Assembly (NCBI GenBank): GCA_049281195.1
Contig: JBAPRR010000197.1
Coordinates: 1 to 16,989 of the forward strand
Origin: JBAPRR01 sp049281195
GTDB taxonomy: Bacteria > Actinomycetota > Acidimicrobiia > Acidimicrobiales > CAVXTF01
Direction of reading: 5' to 3'
Length of the DNA stretch: 16,989 nucleotides
A program made the translations under genes and the position numbers. Below, in pieces: positions 1 to 7,369 of this stretch. The notes under the pieces were generated by a model, which worked only from the letters and a program-made list of their open reading frames with translations, searched no databases and had not been told where the DNA came from. The stretch's first letter is position 1. Every line of letters begins with the position of its first letter.

Positions 1-2116
1 GTTCCAGGCCTTGGAGAAGTACGGCCGGGACCTGACCGAGCTGTCCCGCCAGGGCAAGCTCGACCCGGTCATCGGTCGGGACGAGGAGATCCGCCGCGTC
101 ATCCAGGTGCTCTCTCGACGTACCAAAAACAATCCGGTCCTGATCGGTGAGCCCGGTGTCGGCAAGACCGCCATCGTCGAAGGTCTGGCTCAGCGGATAG
201 TCGAGGGCGACATCCCTGAAGGGCTGCGCAACAAGAGGGTCATCAGCCTCGACCTGTCGGCGATGGTCGCCGGCGCGAAGTACCGCGGTGAGTTCGAGGA
301 GAGGCTGAAGGCCGTCCTCAAGGAGATCTCGGACTCAGGAGGCGAGGTCATCACCTTCATCGACGAGCTGCACACCATCGTGGGCGCCGGCGCGGCCGAG
401 GGCGCTATGGACGCCGGCAACATGATCAAGCCGATGCTCGCGCGCGGCGAGCTTCGACTAATCGGTGCCACCACTCTCGACGAGTACCGCAAGCACATCG
501 AGAAGGACGCCGCGTTGGAGCGGCGCTTCCAGCCCGTCTACGTCGAGCAGCCGTCGGTGCAGGACACCATCGCGATCCTCCGCGGCTTGAAGGAACGCTA
601 CGAGATTCACCACGGTGTGCGCATCCAGGACGCCGCCTTGGTTGCTGCCGCGGTGCTGTCGGACCGCTACCTGACCGGCCGCTTCCTTCCCGACAAGGCC
701 ATCGACCTGATCGACGAGTCCGCCAGCCGGCTCCGCATCGAGATCGACTCGATGCCCACCGAGCTCGACGTGGTCACCCGCCGCACGCGCCAGCTCGAGA
801 TCGAAAGCCTGGCCCTTGCCCGCGAGACCGACAAGGCCTCCGCGGAACGGCTGGCCAGGCTCAACGAGGAGCTCGCCAACCTGCGCGAGCAGTCGGACGC
901 ACTCACGGCGCGCTGGCAGTCGGAGAAGACGGCCATCGCCGACATACGCGCACTGAAGGGTGAGCTCGAGACCAAGCGCGCCGAAGCTGAGCGGTTCGCC
1001 CGCGACGGTGACCTCGAGCATGCGTCGGAGATCCGCTACGCCCAGGTCCCCGATCTGGAGCGTCGCATTGAGGAGGCGAGCACGGCCCTGTCCGAGCTTC
1101 AGTCCGGCGGGGCGCTGCTCAAGGAAGAGGTCGATGCCGAAGACGTAGCCGAGGTGGTCAGCCGGTGGACCGGTGTTCCGGTCAGTCGTTTGTTGGAGGG
1201 TGAGGTCCAGAAGCTGATCCGCATGGAGGACGCCCTCCACCAGCGCGTCGTGGGTCAGGACGAAGCCGTCCGCGCCGTTTCCAACGCCATCCGCCGTAGC
1301 CGCGCCGGGTTGTCCGATCCGCGCCGGCCGATCGGCTCGTTCCTGTTCCTCGGACCCACAGGTGTCGGGAAGACCGAGCTTGCGAGAGCCCTGGCCGACT
1401 TTCTGTTCGACGACGACCGGGCCATGGTGCGCATCGACATGGGCGAGTACCAGGAGAAGCACACCGTGTCGCGTCTGGTCGGGGCTCCCCCCGGCTACGT
1501 CGGTTACGAAGAGGGTGGCCAGCTGTCCGAGGCCGTCCGTCGCCGTCCCTATGCCGTGGTCCTCCTCGACGAGATCGAGAAGGCGCACCCCGACGTGTTC
1601 AACGTGCTCCTTCAGGTGTTGGAAGACGGCCGCCTCACTGACGGCCAGGGCCGCACCGTGGACTTCACCAACACGGTGCTGATCATGACTTCCAACCTGC
1701 CCGGCGATCCTTCGGACTTCTTCAAGCCGGAGTTCGTCAACCGGATCGACGATATCGTCAGGTTCCGCCAGCTGTCAGAAGCGGATCTGGAGCGGATCGT
1801 CGACATCCAGCTCGAGCGCCTGTCCGCCCGGATGGAGGAGAGACACCTCACACTGGAGGTGTCGCCTGCGGCCAAGCAGTGGCTGGCGAAGGCCGGTTAC
1901 GACCCCGACTTCGGGGCGAGGCCGCTTCGAAGAGTCCTCCAGCGCTCGGTGGAGGACAAGCTTGCGCTCGCCCTCCTCGAGGGCAGGTACACAGAAGGTT
2001 CCAAGGTCGTCGTCGACGTCGAGGGCGGGATCGACGTCGACGGGTCCGACGTCGACGGGTCCCATGTCGGGGGCGGATCCGCTCCCGGTGGCGGATCCGA
2101 GCTGGTTCTTCGCTGA
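1..2116 (+). CDS. clpB: ClpB AAA+ protein disaggregase, 5'-truncated by the window edge
   Basis: ClpB is a cytosolic hexameric disaggregase that threads aggregated proteins through its pore, working with DnaK. The reading frame is open to the left edge (codons in phase from base 2), so the roughly 150-residue N-terminal domain is off the window; about 704 codons remain. Visible in order: first AAA+ module with Walker A GEPGVGKT (146-169) and Walker B around VITFIDELHT (about 349-378); a long charged coiled-coil middle domain (roughly 740-1130), which distinguishes ClpB from ClpA/ClpX; second AAA+ module with Walker A GPTGVGKT (1352-1375), a pore loop in GAPPGYVGYEEGG, and Walker B VVLLDEIEKAHPDV. 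Sensor-2 GARPLRR is present near the end. Odd points: the stretch between sensor-1 TSN and the FKPEFVNRID segment is very short, and the C-terminus ends in a Gly/Ser/Asp repeat tail (DVDGS twice, GGGS twice). The TTG at 11 is not the real start. Confidence 0.97.
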   Translation, partial: FQALEKYGRDLTELSRQGKLDPVIGRDEEIRRVIQVLSRRTKNNPVLIGEPGVGKTAIVEGLAQRIVEGDIPEGLRNKRVISLDLSAMVAGAKYRGEFEERLKAVLKEISDSGGEVITFIDELHTIVGAGAAEGAMDAGNMIKPMLARGELRLIGATTLDEYRKHIEKDAALERRFQPVYVEQPSVQDTIAILRGLKERYEIHHGVRIQDAALVAAAVLSDRYLTGRFLPDKAIDLIDESASRLRIEIDSMPTELDVVTRRTRQLEIESLALARETDKASAERLARLNEELANLREQSDALTARWQSEKTAIADIRALKGELETKRAEAERFARDGDLEHASEIRYAQVPDLERRIEEASTALSELQSGGALLKEEVDAEDVAEVVSRWTGVPVSRLLEGEVQKLIRMEDALHQRVVGQDEAVRAVSNAIRRSRAGLSDPRRPIGSFLFLGPTGVGKTELARALADFLFDDDRAMVRIDMGEYQEKHTVSRLVGAPPGYVGYEEGGQLSEAVRRRPYAVVLLDEIEKAHPDVFNVLLQVLEDGRLTDGQGRTVDFTNTVLIMTSNLPGDPSDFFKPEFVNRIDDIVRFRQLSEADLERIVDIQLERLSARMEERHLTLEVSPAAKQWLAKAGYDPDFGARPLRRVLQRSVEDKLALALLEGRYTEGSKVVVDVEGGIDVDGSDVDGSHVGGGSAPGGGSELVLR
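2033..2062 (+). repeat. Perfect 15-bp tandem duplication at the clpB 3' end
   Basis: GACGTCGACGGGTCC occurs twice in direct succession (2033-2047 and 2048-2062). It is in frame with clpB and encodes DVDGS twice. Two GGCGGATCC copies (GGS) follow at about 2072-2098, so the protein ends in a flexible acidic/Gly-Ser tail not needed for ClpB function in other families. Confidence 0.9.
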
Positions 2117-2120
2117 CGGC

Positions 2121-2157
2121 TACAATCAAGCGTCAATCCGGGCCAATAGACGGAGGA
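2121..2157 (+). promoter_or_regulatory. Putative purA promoter -10 and strong Shine-Dalgarno
   Basis: TACAAT at 2121-2126 starts 4 bases after the clpB stop and is a good -10 hexamer. A transcript starting near 2133 would have a leader of about 32 nt carrying GGAGGA (2152-2157), 7 nt before the purA GTG. I see no convincing -35 hexamer at 16-18 bp. The promoter is an inference; the SD is clear. Confidence 0.5.
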
Positions 2158-2164
2158 TCTACGC

Positions 2165-3445
2165 GTGCCTGCAACTGTCGTGGTCGGCACGCAGTGGGGC
2201 GACGAAGGTAAGGGGAAACTCACCGACCTCGTCGCCAAGGAGATGGACCTGGTAGTTCGCTATCAGGGTGGCCACAATGCCGGGCACACAGTGGTCGTCG
2301 ATGGCGCCACGTTCGCTCTCCAGCTCGTGCCGAGTGGAATCCTTTACGAGCACATCACGCCGGTCATCGGAAACGGTGTCGTTGTCGACCCCGGCGTGCT
2401 GCTCGACGAGCTCGACACGCTCGAAAGCAAGGGCGTCAACACGAGTCGCCTAGTGGTGAGCGGCAACGCCCACCTGATCATGCCGTACCACCAGGAGATC
2501 GATCGCGTCACCGAGAGGTATCTGGGGAAGAACGCCCTCGGGACCACTAGGCGCGGCATCGGGCCTTGCTACGCGGATAAGGCCGCCCGGGTCGGATTGC
2601 GCGTCCAGGACCTGATGGACCCCAAGATCTTCCGCCAGAAGCTCGAGGTCGTCCTGAAAGAGAAGAACGCGATCCTGGCCAAGGTGTACAACCGGCTGCC
2701 GCTTTCTGCTGATGAGATCTGTGCGCGATATCTCGATGAGCTGGCGCCGAGGATCATCCCGATGATCACAGACAGCGTGGCCCTGGTTCATGAAGCGCTT
2801 GCAGAGGATCGCCACGTGTTGCTCGAAGGGGCCCAGGCCACGTTTCTGGATCTCGATCACGGCACCTATCCGTTCGTCACCTCGTCGAACCCCGTCGCCG
2901 GCGGCGCTTGCACCGGATCCGGGGTCGGGCCGATGCACATCCGTTCGGTCATCGGGATCGCCAAGGCCTACATCACCCGCGTCGGAGCCGGACCGTTCCC
3001 GACCGAGGACCACGGCGAGATCGGGGAGCGGATGGTGGAGCGCGGTCACGAGTTCGGGACCAACACCGGACGGCGCAGGCGTTGCGGATGGTTCGACGCG
3101 GTGCTTCTTCGTCAGGCCGTTCGGATCAACTCTCTGTCGGAAGTGGCGATCACCAAGCTCGACGTTCTCGACGACTTCGACACCGTCAAGGTGTGCGTGG
3201 CCTACGAGGCGGACGGCAAGCGGTATGAGTACCCGCCGTACCACCAGTCGGTTCTGCACCAGGTGACGCCGGTGTACGAGGAGCTCGAGGGCTGGGGCCA
3301 GGACCTGTCCGGGGCCACGGAGCTCAAGGATCTGCCGCCTGCAGCGCGCAAATACGTCACTTTCCTCGCCGAGCAGATCGGGGTGCCGATCAAGCTCGTG
3401 GGAGTTGGCCCGGGGCGAGAGCAGTTCGTGCGTTTCGCTGCATGA
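2165..3445 (+). CDS. purA: Adenylosuccinate synthetase
   Basis: PurA condenses IMP with aspartate using GTP to give adenylosuccinate, the first committed step to AMP. The 426-residue product has the family length. The N-terminal P-loop GDEGKGK lies at residues 12-18 and GGHNAGHT at 35-42; Asp13 and His41 match the catalytic pair of the E. coli enzyme. Further hallmarks are GTTRRGIGPCY, the IMP-binding stretch beginning GAQATFLDLDHGTYPF, and TNTGRRRRCGWFD (usually TTTGRPRRCGWFD, so two mild substitutions). The GTG start is supported by GGAGGA 7 nt upstream and by the family's usual N-terminus. The stop codon sits inside a duplicated 14-mer that also supplies the purD start, 10 bp downstream, so purA and purD are probably co-transcribed. 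Confidence 0.97.
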   Translation: MPATVVVGTQWGDEGKGKLTDLVAKEMDLVVRYQGGHNAGHTVVVDGATFALQLVPSGILYEHITPVIGNGVVVDPGVLLDELDTLESKGVNTSRLVVSGNAHLIMPYHQEIDRVTERYLGKNALGTTRRGIGPCYADKAARVGLRVQDLMDPKIFRQKLEVVLKEKNAILAKVYNRLPLSADEICARYLDELAPRIIPMITDSVALVHEALAEDRHVLLEGAQATFLDLDHGTYPFVTSSNPVAGGACTGSGVGPMHIRSVIGIAKAYITRVGAGPFPTEDHGEIGERMVERGHEFGTNTGRRRRCGWFDAVLLRQAVRINSLSEVAITKLDVLDDFDTVKVCVAYEADGKRYEYPPYHQSVLHQVTPVYEELEGWGQDLSGATELKDLPPAARKYVTFLAEQIGVPIKLVGVGPGREQFVRFAA

Positions 3446-3464
3446 GGGTCGCTGCATGAGGGCT
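3437..3464 (+). repeat. 14-bp tandem duplication forming the purA/purD junction
   Basis: GCTGCATGAGGGTC (3437-3450) is followed directly by GCTGCATGAGGGCT (3451-3464), identical over the first 12 bases. The first copy contains the purA TGA (3443-3445) and the GAGGG (3444-3448) that serves as purD Shine-Dalgarno. The second copy contains the purD ATG (3456). Confidence 0.85.
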
Positions 3465-4718
3465 TGCGTCGTCGGATCCGGAGGGCGTGAGCATGCTCTT
3501 GCGACGGCGCTCGGCCGCACCGTGGATGTCGTCGTAACCCCTGGGAATCCCGGCATCCCCGGCACCACGGAGCAAGGTCACCGCATCAGTTGCTCGGAAA
3601 AGGGGCCCGACGAGACCGATGCCGATCTGGTCGTCATCGGTCCTGAAGCGCCTCTGGTGGACGGGCTTGCCGATCGCCTGCGCGCTCAGGGTCGCGTGGT
3701 TTTCGGTCCCGGCGCCGACGGTGCCCGACTCGAGGGCTCGAAGTCGTTCATGAAGGAGGTTCTCTCCGAGGCGGGAGTCCCGACGGCGCGTTACGGCGTT
3801 TTCACACGCGCTGAAGAGGCTCTCGAGTTTCTGAAGTCTCTGCCTGGTTTGTTCGTGGTCAAAACCGACGGGCTGGCGTCGGGGAAAGGCGTTCTGGTCA
3901 CCGACTCGATCGGAGAAGCAGAGCGCGATGTCGTCTCGAAGCTGTCAGGGGAAGCGTTCGGCGAGGCGGGCCGGCGGGTCGTGATCGAAGAGGGCTTGGT
4001 AGGGCTCGAATGCTCGGTGCACGTGTTGTGCGACGGCAAGAAGGTCGTGGCGCTTGCGCCCGCTCGTGACTACAAGAGGGTCAGCGACGGTGACCAGGGC
4101 CCTAACACGGGCGGTATGGGATCGATCTCACCGGTCGTCGACGTCGACTCTCAATCCTTGGGGGTGATCATCGACTCGTGCGTCGAACCGCTCGTCGCGG
4201 CTCTGCGACGGAGAGGGATCGATTACCGGGGCGTCCTTTACGCGGGGTTGATGCTGACCTCCGATGGACCGAAGGTTCTGGAATACAACGTGCGCTTCGG
4301 TGATCCTGAAACACAGGTCATCGCGGGACGGACACAGGGGGACTTCGCTCAGCTTCTTCATGACGCGGCATCGGGGAACTTGGGCGATGCTCCGGCGATC
4401 TCAGATGCCGCTTCGGTTTGTGTAGTACTCGCCGCCAAGGGATATCCCGCCGGTGTGCAAACCGGCGATCCGATCTCGGGGACCGAGGATGCGCTTGCCA
4501 TTCCCGGTGTGTCACTGGCTTTCGCTGGCGCGGGCGTGGGCGTGGGTAATGCGGGGGAACTGGTGACCTCGGGCGGCAGGGTCCTCGGTGTTATCGGTAC
4601 CGGCGACACCGTTGCCCAGGCCAGAGAGCTTGCCTATGCGGGTGCCGGGTGCATCAAGTGGGAAGGGATGCACTACCGCCTCGACATTGGCGCGGATACG
4701 TCGGACCCGGGACTTTGA
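3456..4718 (+). CDS. purD: Phosphoribosylamine-glycine ligase (GAR synthetase)
   Basis: PurD ligates phosphoribosylamine and glycine with ATP to form GAR, the second step of purine synthesis. It is an ATP-grasp enzyme of 420 residues, normal for the monofunctional bacterial form. Visible: N-domain VGSGGREH (6-13), NPGIPGT, VIGPEAPLVDGL; ATP-grasp motifs KTDGLASGKGV (136-146), NTGGMG (217-222) and the metal-binding LEYNVRFGDPETQ (275-287). The frame is open further upstream to a GTG at 3405, but that would overlap purA by 41 bp. The ATG at 3456 gives the canonical N-terminus and has GAGGG 7 nt upstream. The last four codons (DPGL) lie inside the first unit of a 19-bp tandem repeat, so the C-terminus may have been altered by repeat expansion. 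Confidence 0.97.
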   Translation: MRACVVGSGGREHALATALGRTVDVVVTPGNPGIPGTTEQGHRISCSEKGPDETDADLVVIGPEAPLVDGLADRLRAQGRVVFGPGADGARLEGSKSFMKEVLSEAGVPTARYGVFTRAEEALEFLKSLPGLFVVKTDGLASGKGVLVTDSIGEAERDVVSKLSGEAFGEAGRRVVIEEGLVGLECSVHVLCDGKKVVALAPARDYKRVSDGDQGPNTGGMGSISPVVDVDSQSLGVIIDSCVEPLVAALRRRGIDYRGVLYAGLMLTSDGPKVLEYNVRFGDPETQVIAGRTQGDFAQLLHDAASGNLGDAPAISDAASVCVVLAAKGYPAGVQTGDPISGTEDALAIPGVSLAFAGAGVGVGNAGELVTSGGRVLGVIGTGDTVAQARELAYAGAGCIKWEGMHYRLDIGADTSDPGL

Positions 4719-4798
4719 ATGAGCCCCGGGACTTTGAATGGCCCACAGAACTTCAAGTGCGCCGCAGGATTTCAAGTGAGCCGCAGGGCTCGAAGAAG
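4704..4798 (+). repeat. Degenerate 19-bp tandem repeat, five units, between purD and purB
   Basis: Five contiguous 19-bp units start at 4704, 4723, 4742, 4761 and 4780. The first two are GACCCGGGACTTTGAATGA and GCCCCGGGACTTTGAATGG (2 differences); the later units drift (CCCACAGAACTTCAAGTGC, GCCGCAGGATTTCAAGTGA, GCCGCAGGGCTCGAAGAAG). The shared core is CNGNANTTNAANTG. Unit 1 contains the purD stop and unit 5 runs into the purB Shine-Dalgarno. Because 19 is not a multiple of 3, each copy is in a different frame. Confidence 0.85.
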
Positions 4799-4802
4799 GG
4801 AG
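4796..4802 (+). promoter_or_regulatory. purB ribosome binding site
   Basis: AAGGGAG lies 7 nt before the purB ATG at 4810. It fixes that start over later in-frame ATGs and abuts the last unit of the 19-bp repeat. Confidence 0.7.
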
Positions 4803-4809
4803 TGAGCAG

Positions 4810-6120
4810 ATGATCCCCAGATACTCAATGCCCGAGATGGCCACACTGTTCACCGATGAAGCCCGGATGTCGGCGTGGCTCGAAGTAGAGCTCGCCGCAG
4901 TAGACGGCTGGGCCTCGGTCGGAGTCGTTCCGACCGAAGTCGCAGAGCGCGTGCGATCGCGTTCTCCGAAGGTGGATGCCCAATTCGTGGACGACGTGAA
5001 TGCCCGTGAGGCGATCACCGATCACGATCTGGCTGCGTTCGTAGACGTGGTGCAGGCTGCTATCGGTCAGCCCGAAGGGTCCTGGCTCCACTACGGGCTC
5101 ACCTCTTCCGACGTGGTGGACACCGCATTGTGTTCGATTCTCGTGGACGCAGCCGACCTTCTCATCGACGCATCGAGCGGGTTGATCGCCGTGTTGAAGC
5201 GACGGGCCGTGGAGGAGATCGGGACGCCAATGGTCGGACGTACGCACGGCATGCACGCCGAGCCGACCACGTTCGGGGCGAAACTCGCGCTGTGGGCCTT
5301 GCAGGCCGACCGTGACCGCACCCGCCTGATCCGGGCCAGGGATGGGATCGCAGTCGGCAAATTGTCTGGCGCTGTCGGGACCTATTCGAACATCGACCCG
5401 CAGGTAGAGGAATACGTCTGCAATGCGCTCGGATTGCGTCCGGTCCCGGCAACGCAGGTCATCGCCCGTGACCGCCACGCCGAATACCTGTTCGCGTGCG
5501 CTTCAGTTGGGGCGACAGTCGAGGCGATCGCCACGGAAATACGTCATCTGGCACGGACAGAGCTCGGCGAGGCCGAGGAGAAATTCCGGGCCGGACAAAA
5601 GGGAAGTTCGTCAATGCCGCACAAGCGGAACCCGGTTCTCTCTGAGAGATTGGTCGGCTTGGCTCGGGTTCTTCGTGGCTACGTGCAACCGGGGCTGGAG
5701 GACGTCGCGTTGTGGCACGAGCGGGATATCTCGCACAGCTCTGTCGAACGGGTCATTCTCCCCGATGCGTCGTTGTTGGCGTTCTACCTTCTGAGGCGCG
5801 CCACCGGGCTCATCGACGGTTTGGTCGTCAACGCCGATCGAATGATGGAGAACCTCCGGACGGGATCTCTGGGGCTGGTCTTCAGCCAGTCGGTCCTGCT
5901 GGCGCTCGTCTCGTCGGGGCTCGACCGTGATTCCGCCTACCGGATCGTGCAGCGCGACGCCCGGGCGGCTTCCGAGCAGCGCACGCATTTCCGCGAAGTG
6001 CTCGAGTCCGATGACGAGGTGAAACTCGACGCGGCCGCTCTGGACGAGGCTTTCAGTCTGGATAGAGCTCTCCGGTACACATCGAGGTTCCTCGACGCCC
6101 TGGACTCGATCGAGCCGTAG
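4810..6120 (+). CDS. purB: Adenylosuccinate lyase
   Basis: PurB eliminates fumarate from SAICAR (late IMP pathway) and from adenylosuccinate (AMP branch), so it acts next to both PurC and PurA encoded here. The 436-residue protein belongs to the fumarase/aspartase superfamily. Residues TSSD (98-101), GRTHGMHAEPTTFG (143-156, with the catalytic-type histidine at 146) and the flexible-loop signature GSSSMPHKRNP (265-275) are intact. The N-terminus MIPRYSMPEM is typical and is preceded by AAGGGAG, so the ATG at 4810 is secure. It lies 91 bp after purD, a gap filled almost completely by the 19-bp repeat array; co-transcription with purA-purD is likely. No terminator is obvious in the 103 bp before purC. 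Confidence 0.97.
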   Translation: MIPRYSMPEMATLFTDEARMSAWLEVELAAVDGWASVGVVPTEVAERVRSRSPKVDAQFVDDVNAREAITDHDLAAFVDVVQAAIGQPEGSWLHYGLTSSDVVDTALCSILVDAADLLIDASSGLIAVLKRRAVEEIGTPMVGRTHGMHAEPTTFGAKLALWALQADRDRTRLIRARDGIAVGKLSGAVGTYSNIDPQVEEYVCNALGLRPVPATQVIARDRHAEYLFACASVGATVEAIATEIRHLARTELGEAEEKFRAGQKGSSSMPHKRNPVLSERLVGLARVLRGYVQPGLEDVALWHERDISHSSVERVILPDASLLAFYLLRRATGLIDGLVVNADRMMENLRTGSLGLVFSQSVLLALVSSGLDRDSAYRIVQRDARAASEQRTHFREVLESDDEVKLDAAALDEAFSLDRALRYTSRFLDALDSIEP

Positions 6121-6211
6121 GACGAAGTCCCGAGTTGGCGGCTCCCGAAAAAAGTTGCCGACCGCGGGATGATCTGCATGCTGATAAATCTCGCAAACGC
6201 GTTCCCGGCGG

Positions 6212-6223
6212 TACCCTGGGAGC
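6212..6223 (+). promoter_or_regulatory. Putative purC -10 element, leaderless arrangement
   Basis: TACCCT (6212-6217) fits the TAnnnT actinobacterial -10 pattern and ends 6 nt before the purC ATG, which would make the A of ATG about +7 from the hexamer, a leaderless transcript. No -35 is evident, and GGGAG just before the ATG is too close for an ideal SD. Inference from spacing only. Confidence 0.4.
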
Positions 6224-7108
6224 ATGCCTCTTTCCCCCTTTCAATCAGGCAAAGTCCGTGAGCTGTACGCCGTCGGAGACGACAAGCTCCTGTTGGTGGC
6301 CTCGGACCGCATCTCGGCCTTTGACGTGGTCTTGCCTCAGCCCATCCCCGACAAGGGAAGGGTTCTGACGGCGATGACAGTCCACTGGCTGGACCTTCTG
6401 GCCGACGTGGGTCCGAGCCACTTCATCACCGCGGACCCGGCCGAGCTCCCGGCTACCGAGGACCTGGATGGCCAGGACACCGACATCGCCGGGAGGGCGA
6501 TGCTCGTGCACAAGGCCGACATGTTGCCGCTCGAGTGCATCGTGCGCGGCTACCTGGCCGGATCCGCCTGGAAGGAGTACTCGAAGTCGGGAACCGTCCA
6601 CGGGATGTCGCAACCCAAAGGCATGCAGCAGGCCGACGCATTCGAAGAGCCCATCTTCACCCCGTCCACCAAGGCGGAGGAGGGTCACGACGTGAACCTC
6701 TCCTACGACGAAGCGGTCGACGTGGTCGGAAAGGAGATAGCGGAGCAGTCGAGGGAGATGTGTCTCGAGGCCTACCGCCGGGCCGCCACCGCGGCCGAGG
6801 CCCAGGGATTCGTCGTGGCCGACACCAAGTTCGAGCTCGGATGGATCGACGGCAAGCTCTCCTTCTGCGACGAGATCCTGACGCCGGACTCCTCGCGCTT
6901 CTGGCCCAAGGGCGGTTACGAGCGGGGTTCCAACCCACCCTCTTACGACAAGCAGCCCGTCCGTGACTGGCTCGAGGCCGCCGGTTGGGACAAACAACCG
7001 CCTCCGCCCGACCTGCCCCCTGAGATCGTGCGCGAGACCAGTGACCGGTACATCGCCGCCTACGAGCGGATCTCCGGACGCAAGCTGTCCGATTGGTACG
7101 GTGCCTGA
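6224..7108 (+). CDS. purC: SAICAR synthase (phosphoribosylaminoimidazole-succinocarboxamide synthase)
   Basis: PurC joins CAIR and aspartate with ATP to make SAICAR, the substrate of PurB. The 294-residue length matches the longer bacterial/eukaryal-type SAICAR synthases. Motifs: GKVRELY (9-15), LLVASDRISAFD (23-34), the signature-like LECIVRGYLAGSAWKEY, FTPSTKAEEGHD, and VVADTKFELGWIDGKLSFCDEILTPDSSRFWP with the nucleotide/metal acidic residues (quoted here only as a family hallmark in two halves: VADTKFELG and DEILTPDSSR). The ATG at 6224 matches the family N-terminus. The stop TGA (7106-7108) is immediately followed by the purS GTG, so purC-purS-purQ form a tight translationally coupled unit. 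Confidence 0.97.
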   Translation: MPLSPFQSGKVRELYAVGDDKLLLVASDRISAFDVVLPQPIPDKGRVLTAMTVHWLDLLADVGPSHFITADPAELPATEDLDGQDTDIAGRAMLVHKADMLPLECIVRGYLAGSAWKEYSKSGTVHGMSQPKGMQQADAFEEPIFTPSTKAEEGHDVNLSYDEAVDVVGKEIAEQSREMCLEAYRRAATAAEAQGFVVADTKFELGWIDGKLSFCDEILTPDSSRFWPKGGYERGSNPPSYDKQPVRDWLEAAGWDKQPPPPDLPPEIVRETSDRYIAAYERISGRKLSDWYGA

Positions 7109-7369
7109 GTGCGGTTCGACGTGCTGGTCGAGGTGCAGCTGCGCCCCGGCATCTCGGATCCCCAGGGTGCAACCATCGAGCGGGCCCTCCCGACTCTCGG
7201 GTTTTCCGAGGTCCACTCGGTAAAGGTGGGCCGGGCAATCCGCTTCGAGGTCGAGGCGACCGATCCGGACGATGCGGCGCGCAAGGCCCATGAGCTTGCC
7301 GAGAAGTTGCTCGCCAATCCGGTCATCGAGCAGGCGGACGTAACTGTCAACGAGGCCGCCCTCCGATGA
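7109..7369 (+). CDS. purS: FGAM synthase small subunit PurS
   Basis: PurS is the small subunit that bridges PurQ and PurL in the three-part FGAM synthase of Gram-positive bacteria and archaea. The 86-residue product has the usual length and features: a beta strand near the N-terminus (FDVLVEVQLRPGISDPQG), LPTLGF, VKVGRAIRFEV and the C-terminal NPVIEQADV. The GTG start at 7109 directly abuts the purC TGA with no spacer and has no clear SD, suggesting it is translated by ribosomes terminating on purC. Its stop overlaps the purQ start (ATGA). Confidence 0.95.
   Translation: MRFDVLVEVQLRPGISDPQGATIERALPTLGFSEVHSVKVGRAIRFEVEATDPDDAARKAHELAEKLLANPVIEQADVTVNEAALR

Noticed and set aside
458..1588. 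Long minus-strand frame opposite clpB
   Set aside because: It lies wholly within clpB, which has full family motifs; its Leu/Gly/Asp/Val-rich composition is that of a high-GC antisense shadow.
3405..3455. Longer PurD start at GTG 3405
   Set aside because: It would overlap purA by 41 bp; the ATG at 3456 gives the canonical VGSGGREH N-terminus and has an SD.
2450..3568. Long minus-strand frame opposite purA
   Set aside because: Overlaps purA and the purA/purD junction; no recognisable motif, and purA is unambiguous.
4704..4798. CRISPR array from the regular repeats between purD and purB
   Set aside because: Units are contiguous, with no spacers, 19 bp long and degenerate; there are no cas genes in the window.
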